Below, piece after piece: positions 7,760 through 15,519 of a stretch of 64,000 nucleotides of DNA. Position 1 is the stretch's first letter. The number at the start of each line of letters is the position of its first letter. The notes under the pieces were generated by a model that did no database searches, was not told the origin of the DNA, and saw nothing but the letters and a program-made list of their open reading frames with translations. The DNA is taken from assembly GCF_900070205.1 (NCBI RefSeq), contig NZ_FAOO01000002.1, positions 124,001-188,000 of the forward strand. The letters run 5' to 3'. The translations under genes were made by a program, and so were the position numbers. The DNA is from Candidatus Thermokryptus mobilis. Its GTDB lineage: Bacteria > Bacteroidota > Ignavibacteria > Kryptoniales > Kryptoniaceae.

Positions 7760-9831
7760 ATGGCGTTGTTGACGATAAGCAGAAGTTCATCAAGTTCAAA
7801 GGGTTTGGTTATCAAATAATCAACACCTCTTTTTTTAGCGTCATTCACCGTTATATCAATTCCCCATCCAGTTAACATTATAACTGGGGTATTAGCGTTT
7901 TTATCTTTTACTTCTTTCGCTATCACCCAACCGCTGAAGTCGGGAAGTGCGAGGTCTGTGACGACGAGGTCAAATTCATGGACTTTGACATATTCAAGTG
8001 CTTTTTTACCATCTCCAGCTTCTGCAATTTTACAACCAAGCCCTGTGAAAATATCCCTCAAAAGATAAAGAACTGATTCATCATCCTCAACGATCAAAAC
8101 ATTTAATTTTTGAATGTTTTCCATTTCTTTTCTTCCTGCTATCCCTTTGGAAGTTTTTTCTCTACTTGCTGGGAGGACAATTATAAATTTTGAGCCCTTT
8201 CCAAGTTCACTCTCAACGAGGATTTCTCCGTTATGGCTTTTGATGATCTCATAAGCTATTGAAAGCCCAAGCCCTGTGCCAGATGAACCTTTGGTCGTGA
8301 AGAACGGCTCAAAAATCCTTGTCATTGTCTCCGAATCCATGCCAATTCCCGTGTCGGATATATAAATTGCAACTTTCTCATTATTTATGTTGTAAATTCC
8401 AACGGTCAACTTTCCACCATTTGGCATCGCTTCAATTGCGTTTAAAATTATATTCACAATCGCTTCCCTAAGCTCAGATGCGTTTGTAATTCCCATTAAT
8501 CTATCTTCGGGAAAATCCTTGACTATCTCGTATTTGACGCCCTTCAATTCCGCTTCGTCTTTCCATTTTGATTTTGTAATTTCAAGTGCATCCTCAATTA
8601 TATTTGCAAGGTCAAGGGGGATAAGGTTTGGATGTGTCCTTGGTTTTGAAAATTCCCTTAAACGAGAGATGACCCTGCTTGCGTCTTGCCCTGCTTTTTC
8701 AATTAATTCAATTTCTTTTAAAAGCGATTCATCTGTTAATTTGGTTTTAAGAAGTTGCGCTCTGCCGAGGATAGCGCTCAAAAAATTGCTTAATGTATGA
8801 ACTATACCACCAGCAAGCTGACCAAGCGTCCTCATCTTTTCGGTCAAAAGGAGCTGCTGATGAACTCTTTTTAATTCCTCATACGCCTGACGGAGCGATT
8901 TCTCGGACTCTTGAAGTTCAATAAAGTATCTGACCCTTTCAATCGCCACCGCTGATTGATTTGCTATTTGCTCAATGAACGGAATCTCCTCATCAATTTC
9001 AAAATCACCACTTATCTGTAATGTCATAACCCCAAGTACTTTACCCCTTGAAAACATCGGCGTGCTTAATATAAAACCACCAGTTTCACTCTCATCAATG
9101 AAAAGGTTATATGGCGATGGAATATCCTTCCCTGAATATCTCACACACTTGGTTTTCTTCTCGTAAATTAACTCCTTCCACAACTCATGCGACTTTATGC
9201 TGAAACGATAATTCGGATAGGAAATCATAACTCTTCTTCCGTGGATTAAGTAAACATGGGCAAGCCCTTTTAACTGCTCCATCTCTTCGTCGTAGATATC
9301 AATGAAAAAACTTTCAACGGGTATAACTTTAACTATGTGATCGTATATTGATTTAACAACTTCATCAATCGTCATGGCAGATGAAAGTTCGGAGCTAAAA
9401 CTGTGAAGGATTTTAATCTCACTTAAAGTTTTTTGTAACTTTTCCTCTGCTATTTTTCTCTCCGTTACATCGTGCATGACACCTTGGATATACTTAACAT
9501 TTCCGTTTTCGTCTCTAACAACCGACCAATAAATGCTGATCCATTTCACTTGTCCATCCTTTCTTACGATCCTGAACTCTGTGACCCTCGGAAGCTCGCC
9601 TGTTTTGAACGCTTGGTAATTCGCCCTAAGAAGTCGCCAATAATCTTCCGGATGGACGAGATTTTTAGCCCTTACAAAACCATTTAGAAATTCCTCGGCT
9701 GTGTATCCGGTTATAGAGTAGCAAGATGGTGTTATATAAATGAAGTTATAATTTGAGTCAACAGCGAAGACGACATCGTTAAGGGCTTCAAGGATTGAGC
9801 TACTAATTGATGAGAGATGTTCACCGCCCAT
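7738..9831 (-). CDS. PAS-GAF hybrid sensor histidine kinase with C-terminal receiver
   Basis: About 697 residues from an ATG; a TTG two codons earlier (9837) is less likely. Domains (numbered from the TTG): PAS with PAC (about 8-128), GAF (about 145-305), coiled linker, HisKA with GGIVH and phosphohistidine His347, HATPase with the N box NIILNAIEA (463-471), G1 DTGIG (495-499) and G2 GTGLGLS (520-526), then a receiver (579-699) with Asp628 as phosphoacceptor (VTDLALP). No membrane segment, so it is a cytoplasmic sensor. It is transcribed alone from its own promoter (9862-9892), divergent from the phosphohexomutase gene. The 3' end overlaps the UbiA-like gene. No dedicated output regulator is adjacent. 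Confidence 0.9.
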   Translation of the reverse strand: MGGEHLSSISSSILEALNDVVFAVDSNYNFIYITPSCYSITGYTAEEFLNGFVRAKNLVHPEDYWRLLRANYQAFKTGELPRVTEFRIVRKDGQVKWISIYWSVVRDENGNVKYIQGVMHDVTERKIAEEKLQKTLSEIKILHSFSSELSSAMTIDEVVKSIYDHIVKVIPVESFFIDIYDEEMEQLKGLAHVYLIHGRRVMISYPNYRFSIKSHELWKELIYEKKTKCVRYSGKDIPSPYNLFIDESETGGFILSTPMFSRGKVLGVMTLQISGDFEIDEEIPFIEQIANQSAVAIERVRYFIELQESEKSLRQAYEELKRVHQQLLLTEKMRTLGQLAGGIVHTLSNFLSAILGRAQLLKTKLTDESLLKEIELIEKAGQDASRVISRLREFSKPRTHPNLIPLDLANIIEDALEITKSKWKDEAELKGVKYEIVKDFPEDRLMGITNASELREAIVNIILNAIEAMPNGGKLTVGIYNINNEKVAIYISDTGIGMDSETMTRIFEPFFTTKGSSGTGLGLSIAYEIIKSHNGEILVESELGKGSKFIIVLPASREKTSKGIAGRKEMENIQKLNVLIVEDDESVLYLLRDIFTGLGCKIAEAGDGKKALEYVKVHEFDLVVTDLALPDFSGWVIAKEVKDKNANTPVIMLTGWGIDITVNDAKKRGVDYLITKPFELDELLLIVNNAIQSINKK

Positions 9832-9861
9832 AATCAAACTTCTTTAGTTTTCTCTACGAGA

Positions 9862-9892
9862 GCAATTTACAAAAATATCTTTCGCTTATCAA
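9862..9892 (-). promoter_or_regulatory. Promoter of hybrid kinase gene
   Basis: Reading the minus strand, TTG (9892-9890) is followed after exactly 20 bases by TAAATTGC (9869-9862). This fits the Bacteroidetes primary sigma factor pattern (-33 TTTG, -7 TAnnTTTG). Expected transcription start is near 9855, about 25 bases before the ATG at 9831. It belongs to the recurring promoter set described in the findings. Confidence 0.5.
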
Positions 9893-9904
9893 GTTTTAGA
9901 GCAT

Positions 9905-9937
9905 TTGTCATTTTCAATCGCTTTGTTTAAATTTTTG
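9905..9937 (+). promoter_or_regulatory. Promoter of phosphohexomutase operon
   Basis: TTG (9905-9907), 20 bases, then TAAATTTTTG (9928-9937). The -33 triplet lies only 12 bases from that of the divergent kinase promoter. The 5' untranslated region would be about 15 bases before the ATG at 9958. Confidence 0.5.
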
Positions 9938-9957
9938 AAAAAATTGAGCGGTTGCGG

Positions 9958-11313
9958 ATGAGCTTAATTGTGAGTGTTTCTGGGGTTAGAGGAGTTATTG
10001 GGGATACTTTAACGCCATATGAGATTATTCGTTTCACGGGCGCATTTGCAAAATTTTGCTCCGGGGGAAAGATAATGGTCGGTAGAGACACGAGGATTCA
10101 CAGCGAGATGATCTCAAAAATTGTCGTTGGAACATTGCTTTTTATGGGTTGTGAAGTTGTTGACCTAGGTATTTGTCCAACTCCAACCATTCAACTTGCC
10201 GTTGAACATTCCGACTCGGATGGCGGTGTGATGATAACCGCAAGTCACAACCCAAGCGAATGGAACGGTTTAAAATTTTTATCTTCAGAGGGCATCTTTT
10301 TAACGCCAGAGCAACATAAAAAATTCATTGAGATAGCAAAAAGTGGCAATTTTAATTTTGCGAAATGGAACAAAATTGGAAAACTCATCAACGATGAAAC
10401 ATTTATTGAACAGCACATTGAGAGAATTTTAAAAATTGATTTCATTGACCTTGAGAAAATCAGGTCACGAAATTTCAAGGTTGTCGTTGATTGCATAAAT
10501 GGTGCTGGCTCAAAAATTGTACCGATGCTTCTTGAAAAGTTCGGTTGCGAGGTCATAAAATTAAACTGCGATGGGAATGGGATTTTCACCCATGAACCCG
10601 AACCACTGCCAGAAAATTTAACTGAACTTTGTGAAACCGTGAGGAAAACGGGTGCAGACCTTGGCATCGCTGTTGACCCGGACGCTGACCGTGTTGTTTT
10701 TGTTACTGAAAAGGGAGAACCCTTTGGTGAAGAATATACGGTAGTTCAAGCGGTAAAAATCGCTCTTGAAAAGAAGAAAAGTTTACCAGAAAAAAATATC
10801 GTTGTAAATCTATCAACTACAAAAGCGGTTGATGAAATAGCGAAAAAATACGGGGCAAATGTTTACAGAAGCCCCGTTGGAGAGATAAATGTCGTGATGA
10901 AAATGAAGGGGACGAAAGCGATAATTGGTGGTGAAGGGAGTGGTGGGGTAATCCTGCCAGATGTTCACTATGGAAGGGATTCTCTCGTTGGAATCGCACT
11001 AATTTTGCAAAACCTTGTTGAATTTGGTGGGAAAATCTCGGAGTTCAAGGAATCGCTACCGAAGTTTGAAATGGTGAAAGAGAAAATTAACATCGCTGGT
11101 GTCAACCCAGATGAAATTTTGAAGAAGGCAATTGAGCTGTTCAAGAAATCGGAGATCAACACGGAGGATGGCGTGAGAATTGATTTTGAAGACGCCTGGA
11201 TTCACATCAGGAAATCAAACACCGAGCCGATTTTGAGAATTATATCCGAGGCGAGAACAAAACAGGATGCGGAAAATCTCGTTAAGAAATTAAAAATGGA
11301 GTTACATTTGTGA
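9958..11313 (+). CDS. glmM: Phosphohexomutase (phosphoglucosamine/phosphomannomutase family)
   Basis: A 451-residue alpha-D-phosphohexomutase, the usual family length. The catalytic phosphoserine is Ser96 in TASHNPSEWNG. The metal loop is DPDADR, sugar recognition is GEGSGG and the phosphate-binding loop is RKSNTEPILR near the C-terminus. GlmM makes glucosamine-1-phosphate for peptidoglycan and lipid A, and related enzymes act on mannose or glucose phosphates; sequence alone does not settle the substrate, so the symbol is provisional. The ATG at 9958 is preferred over the upstream TTG at 9952. It heads an operon with the EutN/CcmL-like gene (GTGA overlap) and dprA. Confidence 0.85.
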   Translation: MSLIVSVSGVRGVIGDTLTPYEIIRFTGAFAKFCSGGKIMVGRDTRIHSEMISKIVVGTLLFMGCEVVDLGICPTPTIQLAVEHSDSDGGVMITASHNPSEWNGLKFLSSEGIFLTPEQHKKFIEIAKSGNFNFAKWNKIGKLINDETFIEQHIERILKIDFIDLEKIRSRNFKVVVDCINGAGSKIVPMLLEKFGCEVIKLNCDGNGIFTHEPEPLPENLTELCETVRKTGADLGIAVDPDADRVVFVTEKGEPFGEEYTVVQAVKIALEKKKSLPEKNIVVNLSTTKAVDEIAKKYGANVYRSPVGEINVVMKMKGTKAIIGGEGSGGVILPDVHYGRDSLVGIALILQNLVEFGGKISEFKESLPKFEMVKEKINIAGVNPDEILKKAIELFKKSEINTEDGVRIDFEDAWIHIRKSNTEPILRIISEARTKQDAENLVKKLKMELHL

Positions 11314-11597
11314 TACTTGCAAAGGTAACAGGGACGATAGTCGCAACACAAAAAAACGAGAATTTAAAACCGTATAAAATTCTGGTGATTCAACCAATTG
11401 ATTTGAATGGCAATTTCATAGGTAGAGATATGTTAGCGCTTGATATGGTTGATGCCGGGATTGGAGATACAGTTATAGCGCTTCAGGAAGGAACCTCAGC
11501 AAGACAAATACTTGGCAGGGATGATGTCCCAGTTCATACACTTGTAATAGCAGTAGTTGATGGAATTGAAATAAAGGAAGATGGAAATGAAAGTTGA
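11310..11597 (+). CDS. EutN/CcmL-family microcompartment vertex protein (lone copy)
   Basis: A 95-residue protein that looks like the EutN/CcmL family: the N-terminal MILAKVTGTIVATQK strand, a central LVIQPID and LALDMVDAGIGDTV, and a C-terminal beta strand with AVVDGIEI. These proteins form pentamers that cap the vertices of bacterial microcompartments and carboxysomes. GTG start overlapping the upstream TGA (GTGA). No shell hexamer (BMC-H or BMC-T) or encapsulated enzyme is encoded in the window, so it is an orphan here. It overlaps dprA by 17 bases. Either the shell genes are elsewhere, or it has another role next to the sugar-phosphate mutase. Confidence 0.85.
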   Translation: MILAKVTGTIVATQKNENLKPYKILVIQPIDLNGNFIGRDMLALDMVDAGIGDTVIALQEGTSARQILGRDDVPVHTLVIAVVDGIEIKEDGNES

Positions 11598-12693
11598 GGT
11601 AAAGCATCTTCTACAACTGATGACAATCCCAGGGATTGGTTCAAACAGGATAAGAAACCTTATAAATCATTTCAAGGAGACAGAGCTTATATTCAAAGCG
11701 ACGCCCTTTGAGCTCTCAAGGGTTGAGGGGATAAATAAAACGCTTGCGAAGAAAATTTTTAAATTAAGGGAACAAAATTCAAAATTTGTGGATGACCAGC
11801 TTTCAAAGGCGGACAAACTAAAAGTTAAAGTCATCACCTTTTGGGACGATTCTTACCCGGAGCTTTTGAGGAAAATTTACGACCCACCGGTTATACTTTT
11901 CGTTCGTGGAGAATTAAAGCCAGAGGATAAATTTTCAATTGCGATTGTCGGGACAAGGACTCCGACAAATTATGGGAAGATGATGTGTGAAAAGTTTGCG
12001 ACCGAGTTAGCGAAGATGAACTTGACAATCGTAAGTGGTTTTGCTCGCGGGATTGACACAATCGCACACCTTTCAGCTTTGAAGTCAGGTGGTAGAACCA
12101 TTGCAGTCCTTGGTTCAGGGGTTGATTACATTTATCCACCGGAAAATAGAAAAATAGTTGAAAGCGTCCTCTCAAATGGTGCTATTGTCTCTGAATTCCC
12201 CATGGGAACGAAGCCGGATGCGATGAACTTCCCAAGAAGAAATAGAATAATAAGCGGTATGTCAATAGGTGTTTTAGTGGTTGAAACGAGCAAAACAGGC
12301 GGTGCGATGATAACAGCAGAATTCGCAAACGACCAAAACCGTGATGTCTTTGCCATCCCGGGAAACATTGACAGCATAAAGAGTCAGGGGACGAATTTTT
12401 TGATAAAACAAAATAAAGCAAAGCTTACAGAAACGGTTGATGACATAATTGAAGAAATACGCCCGTTGATACATCCGATTTTGAAAACTGAACCACCCAA
12501 ACCGAAGGTTGAGCTCAATGTCTTTGAAGGGAAAATTTTTGATGTCCTATCACCTTCCCAACCTCTACATGTGGATAAAATAGCTGAACTTTCAGGTCTT
12601 TCCATAACGGATACGCTCGTTCATCTTCTGTCGCTTGAATTTAAAGACCTTGTGATTCAATTACCGGGCAAACTCTTCGTTAAAAAAATTTAA
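11581..12693 (+). CDS. dprA: DNA-processing protein A (DprA/Smf)
   Basis: A 370-residue DprA. The N-terminal helix-hairpin-helix-like segment contains TIPGIGSNR (about 15-23). The Rossmann-like core has IVGTRTPTNYG, SGFARGIDT, GSGVDYIYPPEN, FPRRNRIISG and GGAMITAEFA, which bind single-stranded DNA. A C-terminal winged-helix-like segment (from about residue 310) completes it. DprA loads RecA on incoming single-stranded DNA during natural transformation. A competence role would fit the type IV pilus genes in this window, although no ComEC is seen here. ATG at 11581; a second ATG at 11587 is also possible. The operon ends in the terminator at 12694-12719. Confidence 0.95.
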   Translation: MEMKVEVKHLLQLMTIPGIGSNRIRNLINHFKETELIFKATPFELSRVEGINKTLAKKIFKLREQNSKFVDDQLSKADKLKVKVITFWDDSYPELLRKIYDPPVILFVRGELKPEDKFSIAIVGTRTPTNYGKMMCEKFATELAKMNLTIVSGFARGIDTIAHLSALKSGGRTIAVLGSGVDYIYPPENRKIVESVLSNGAIVSEFPMGTKPDAMNFPRRNRIISGMSIGVLVVETSKTGGAMITAEFANDQNRDVFAIPGNIDSIKSQGTNFLIKQNKAKLTETVDDIIEEIRPLIHPILKTEPPKPKVELNVFEGKIFDVLSPSQPLHVDKIAELSGLSITDTLVHLLSLEFKDLVIQLPGKLFVKKI

Positions 12694-12719
12694 GCCCTCT
12701 CTTTCCGAGAGGGCTTTTT
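12694..12719. terminator. Bidirectional intrinsic terminator
   Basis: GCCCTCTC (12694-12701) pairs perfectly with GAGAGGGC (12707-12714) around a five-base loop, followed by TTTTT on the plus strand. On the minus strand the hairpin is followed by a T-rich run (complement of the A run just before 12691). It serves dprA (+) and the convergent Spy-like gene (-). Confidence 0.9.
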
Positions 12720-12731
12720 AGGATGTGCTTT

Positions 12732-13217
12732 TTACCAGCACCTGTGCAATCTCAAACCAAATCCCGGTTTACCTCTGCGCCCCAAACCAAGACCCCAATA
12801 AAATTTCTCCTTCAAAATTTTCCTCTGCTCCGGTGTGAGGACTTGCTGAACGCTAAGCCAATGATTAATCCTTAATTTAGTAAGCTCGTTCACATAACCA
12901 GCTATCTCGTTTGCCTTTTTATCAATCGCTGACTTGTCCAGTTTCTCGGCGGAGAGAAGCTCTTGTAGTTCAATTCTTGCTTTACTTAACTTCCCGATGA
13001 GTTCAGCTTGCGATTTTCTAAATTCAAAGGACAACGACTCAAGTTTTGATTTCTGTTCATCAGTGAGTTTAAGTTCTTCAACAATTTTCGCTCTGTTCCA
13101 CCACCGCGGGATTCCATCGTCTGGAACTCCCCTGAACCTCGGTCCAAAAAATTGTGCTTGTGCTAAAGAACCAAAGAATATCAGCAAAAGTGCTGTGATT
13201 ATTACTTTCGGCTTCAT
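12732..13217 (-). CDS. Spy/CpxP-like periplasmic protein
   Basis: About 161 residues from the ATG at 13217, which has GGAGG five bases upstream; an in-frame ATG at 13229 would place that ribosome site inside the gene. A signal peptide (KPKVIITALLLIFFGSLAQAQ region, cleaved near AQA) is followed by a helical domain with two LTxxQ-type motifs, LTDEQKSKL (about 51-59) and LTPEQRKIL (about 127-135). This pattern is typical of the Spy/CpxP/zinc-resistance family, periplasmic ATP-independent chaperones or stress sensors. It is monocistronic, closed by the shared terminator. The 82-base upstream gap holds a CRP/FNR-like palindrome that may control it. Confidence 0.8.
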   Translation of the reverse strand: MKPKVIITALLLIFFGSLAQAQFFGPRFRGVPDDGIPRWWNRAKIVEELKLTDEQKSKLESLSFEFRKSQAELIGKLSKARIELQELLSAEKLDKSAIDKKANEIAGYVNELTKLRINHWLSVQQVLTPEQRKILKEKFYWGLGLGRRGKPGFGLRLHRCW

Positions 13218-13238
13218 TTCGCCCTCCAAAAATTGTTT

Positions 13239-13269
13239 TTGTTTTGCTTTTTCGTCTTCGCTAAATTAG
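13239..13269 (+). promoter_or_regulatory. Promoter of amidohydrolase gene
   Basis: TTG (13239-13241), 20 bases, then TAAATTAG (13262-13269), the same -7 element as at dnaN. The transcription start would fall near 13276, inside the CRP/FNR-like palindrome at 13272-13285. Confidence 0.5.
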
Positions 13270-13271
13270 AT

Positions 13272-13285
13272 GTGATTTAAATCAA
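13272..13285. promoter_or_regulatory. CRP/FNR-like operator candidate
   Basis: GTGATTTAAATCAA has a perfect 12-base palindrome (TGATTTAAATCA, 13273-13284) and matches the FNR-family pattern TTGAT-N4-ATCAA with one mismatch. It covers the predicted start site of the amidohydrolase transcript (a repressor position) and lies 55 bases upstream of the Spy-like start codon. Confidence 0.4.
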
Positions 13286-13299
13286 AGTGGTTTAATGAG

Positions 13300-14562
13300 G
13301 TGAAAATTTTTTACGCAAAATATATCCTTCCGGTGACATCAGAAGTAATTGAAGATGGCGCAGTTGTAATTGAGGGGCGAAAGATAGTTGACTTTGGAAA
13401 GAGAGAGGAAATTGAGTTTAAATTCAAAGATGTTGCGAGAAGAGAAATTGATTTAAAAAATGCGTTGATAATGCCCGGGTTCGTCAACGCACACACTCAC
13501 CTTGAACTTTCCGACTTCAAAATAGAGAAAGTGAACGACTTCAAAGAATGGCTTTGGGAAATCGTGCTTAGGAAAGATAAAAAATACGCTCCAAAATGGT
13601 ATGACGAGTTTAATTTCATTGTCTCGTTCCTTGAAAGAAGATGGTTAAGAAAAATTTACAGGGCGCTTCAAGAAATTATAACCTCAGGGACAATCGCCAT
13701 CGGTGATGTGACGAACACGGGGGAGCTTGTAACGCGTCTTGTCAGTTTGCCTTTGAGGGTTCATATCTTCGTTGAGTTGATCGCTTTTTCAGATGAGAAA
13801 GCACTCCAAGTTTTTGAAAAGCTTAAATCAAATTTAAATGACATAACTGCCGTAATTGAAAGACATAACTACCAAAATAAATTCCGTCTATCTTTTTCAG
13901 CCCATGCTCCTTATTCTGTTTCCGAGCGACTTTTTAAATTGATCAAGGATTTCAACGGCGAAAGAAAAACAAGCGTTCATCTTGCCGAGCCGATTGAGGA
14001 GATTGAATTTATAAAACATGGAACTGGATTTTTCAGGGACTTTCTCACGAAAAGAGGGAGTTTCAACTCGGGATGGCAACCGCCAGGGAAATCGCCAGTT
14101 AAATATCTTGATGATATTGGTTTTCTTGATGAGAACACGCTCGCTGTTCATTGTGTAAATGTTGATGACGAGGACATTCAAATTTTATCCTCAAGAAATG
14201 TAAGCGTTTGCACTTGCCCGAGGAGTAATTTCTTTTTGAAAGTTGGAAAGGCACCGTTGAGAAAATTTCTTGACAATGGTATAAATGTTTGCCTTGGGAC
14301 GGACAGCAAGGCGAGTAACAATGATCTTAACATACTTAACGAACTTAGATTTGCAAGGGAATACTATCGGGATGTATCCGACGAGGAATTGATAAAAATT
14401 GCAACGATTAATGGTGCAAAGGCGCTTGGGTTTGACATGATCGGGAGCATTGAAAAGGGAAAGGATGCGGATTTGATTTATTTTACTATACCGAAAGATT
14501 TAAAAAAGAGCGAAATTTACGAGTTCATTTTCAGTTCAAGTTTATGTGGTCGTTTGATTTAA
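13300..14562 (+). CDS. Amidohydrolase-family deaminase (MtaD/SsnA/aminofutalosine-deaminase-like)
   Basis: A 420-residue metal-dependent hydrolase with a GTG start. An N-terminal beta domain is followed by the first metal motif PGFVNAHTHLELS (His65 and His67), SAHAPYS, HLAEP, a VHCVN His and the GTDSKAS Asp. These fit a TIM-barrel amidohydrolase of the cytosine, S-adenosylhomocysteine or aminodeoxyfutalosine deaminase group. The last would belong to menaquinone synthesis by the futalosine route, but no mqn gene is nearby, so the substrate is unassigned. It is monocistronic from its own promoter. The last 21 bases overlap the convergent ROK kinase gene. Confidence 0.8.
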   Translation: MKIFYAKYILPVTSEVIEDGAVVIEGRKIVDFGKREEIEFKFKDVARREIDLKNALIMPGFVNAHTHLELSDFKIEKVNDFKEWLWEIVLRKDKKYAPKWYDEFNFIVSFLERRWLRKIYRALQEIITSGTIAIGDVTNTGELVTRLVSLPLRVHIFVELIAFSDEKALQVFEKLKSNLNDITAVIERHNYQNKFRLSFSAHAPYSVSERLFKLIKDFNGERKTSVHLAEPIEEIEFIKHGTGFFRDFLTKRGSFNSGWQPPGKSPVKYLDDIGFLDENTLAVHCVNVDDEDIQILSSRNVSVCTCPRSNFFLKVGKAPLRKFLDNGINVCLGTDSKASNNDLNILNELRFAREYYRDVSDEELIKIATINGAKALGFDMIGSIEKGKDADLIYFTIPKDLKKSEIYEFIFSSSLCGRLI

Positions 14563-15519
14563 TTCTTCAAAAGCGAGCGCCCCTGCGCCCAAAATCCCTG
14601 CCCTGTTTCCAAGTTGGCTTGGTATCACAATCGCTTTCTCTGCTATTGGCTTAAGAGCTCTTGATTTGACGGTTTGATTCATTGCATCAAACAGGACTTT
14701 TCCTGCTTTCGCAACACCGCCACCTACGATTGCAACATTTATGTCAAATAGATTCATCACAGATGCAAGCATAACCCCGACATAAAATCCAGCTTTTTTC
14801 CAAACATTTATTGCAAACTCATCACCTTGCTCTGCTGCAAGTGAAATTATATAAGGTTCAATTTTTGAGAGGTCTCCGTTTACTAGTTCAATTATTTTTG
14901 AGTTCGGGTTATTTTCAAGCTCTTTTGCAACCCAAGCCGAAAGATACCTTTGCCCGACATATGACTCAACGCATCCGTAATTTCCACAATTACATTTTGG
15001 ACCTTCAAAGTTTATTGAGACATGCCCAATTTCCCCAGCTCCGCCTGTTGGTCCGCGATAAATTTTACCGTCAATTATAATTCCGCCACCTATTCCAGTT
15101 CCAAGCGTCACCATTATAAAGTTTGGGTGTTCTCTGCCGGCGCCAAATTTAGCTTCGCCGATTGCTGCAACATTTGCGTCGTTATCAACTACGGTTTTAA
15201 TGTTCGTTTCTCTTTGAACTTCTTGCGCAAGATAGACAACTTCCCAACCAGGAAAGTTCGGCGGATACTTAACAGCCCCAGCTGGATCAACCTGCCCAGG
15301 TGCGCCAATCCCAACACCAAAGATTTCCCCAAAGTCAAATTCTTCGCTAAGTTTTCTTACTACTTTTGAAATTTGAATGACCACATGCTCAGGTCCTTTT
15401 TCAGCTTCGGTTGGGATTGAATCCTCAAGTAGAATATTACCGAAGCTATCAACTACGCCTGCTTTGATAAATGTCCCGCCAAGGTCAACTCCGATAACGA
15501 ACTTATCCATTTTGTTCAT
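14542..15519 (-). CDS. ROK-family sugar kinase (glucokinase-like)
   Basis: A 325-residue ROK kinase. The ATP phosphate loop is GVDLGGTFIKAG near the N-terminus, the catalytic base is in DNDANVAA, TGIGGGI binds phosphate, and the zinc-binding ROK signature is CNCGNYGCVESY with its preceding His (GEIGHVS). A second phosphate motif is VGGGVAKAG. The family phosphorylates glucose, N-acetylglucosamine, mannose or fructose; the pattern fits glucokinase but is not decisive. There is no DNA-binding N-terminus, so it is an enzyme and not a repressor. Its start overlaps the rarA stop (ATGA), and its 3' end overlaps the amidohydrolase gene by 21 bases. Confidence 0.9.
   Translation of the reverse strand: MNKMDKFVIGVDLGGTFIKAGVVDSFGNILLEDSIPTEAEKGPEHVVIQISKVVRKLSEEFDFGEIFGVGIGAPGQVDPAGAVKYPPNFPGWEVVYLAQEVQRETNIKTVVDNDANVAAIGEAKFGAGREHPNFIMVTLGTGIGGGIIIDGKIYRGPTGGAGEIGHVSINFEGPKCNCGNYGCVESYVGQRYLSAWVAKELENNPNSKIIELVNGDLSKIEPYIISLAAEQGDEFAINVWKKAGFYVGVMLASVMNLFDINVAIVGGGVAKAGKVLFDAMNQTVKSRALKPIAEKAIVIPSQLGNRAGILGAGALAFEELNQTTT

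Noticed and set aside
10245-10667. Minus-strand open frame of 140 codons
   Set aside because: Antisense to the well-supported phosphohexomutase gene, no motif or ribosome site.
11310-11597. A microcompartment locus
   Set aside because: Only the vertex protein is present; no shell hexamer or cargo enzyme in the window.
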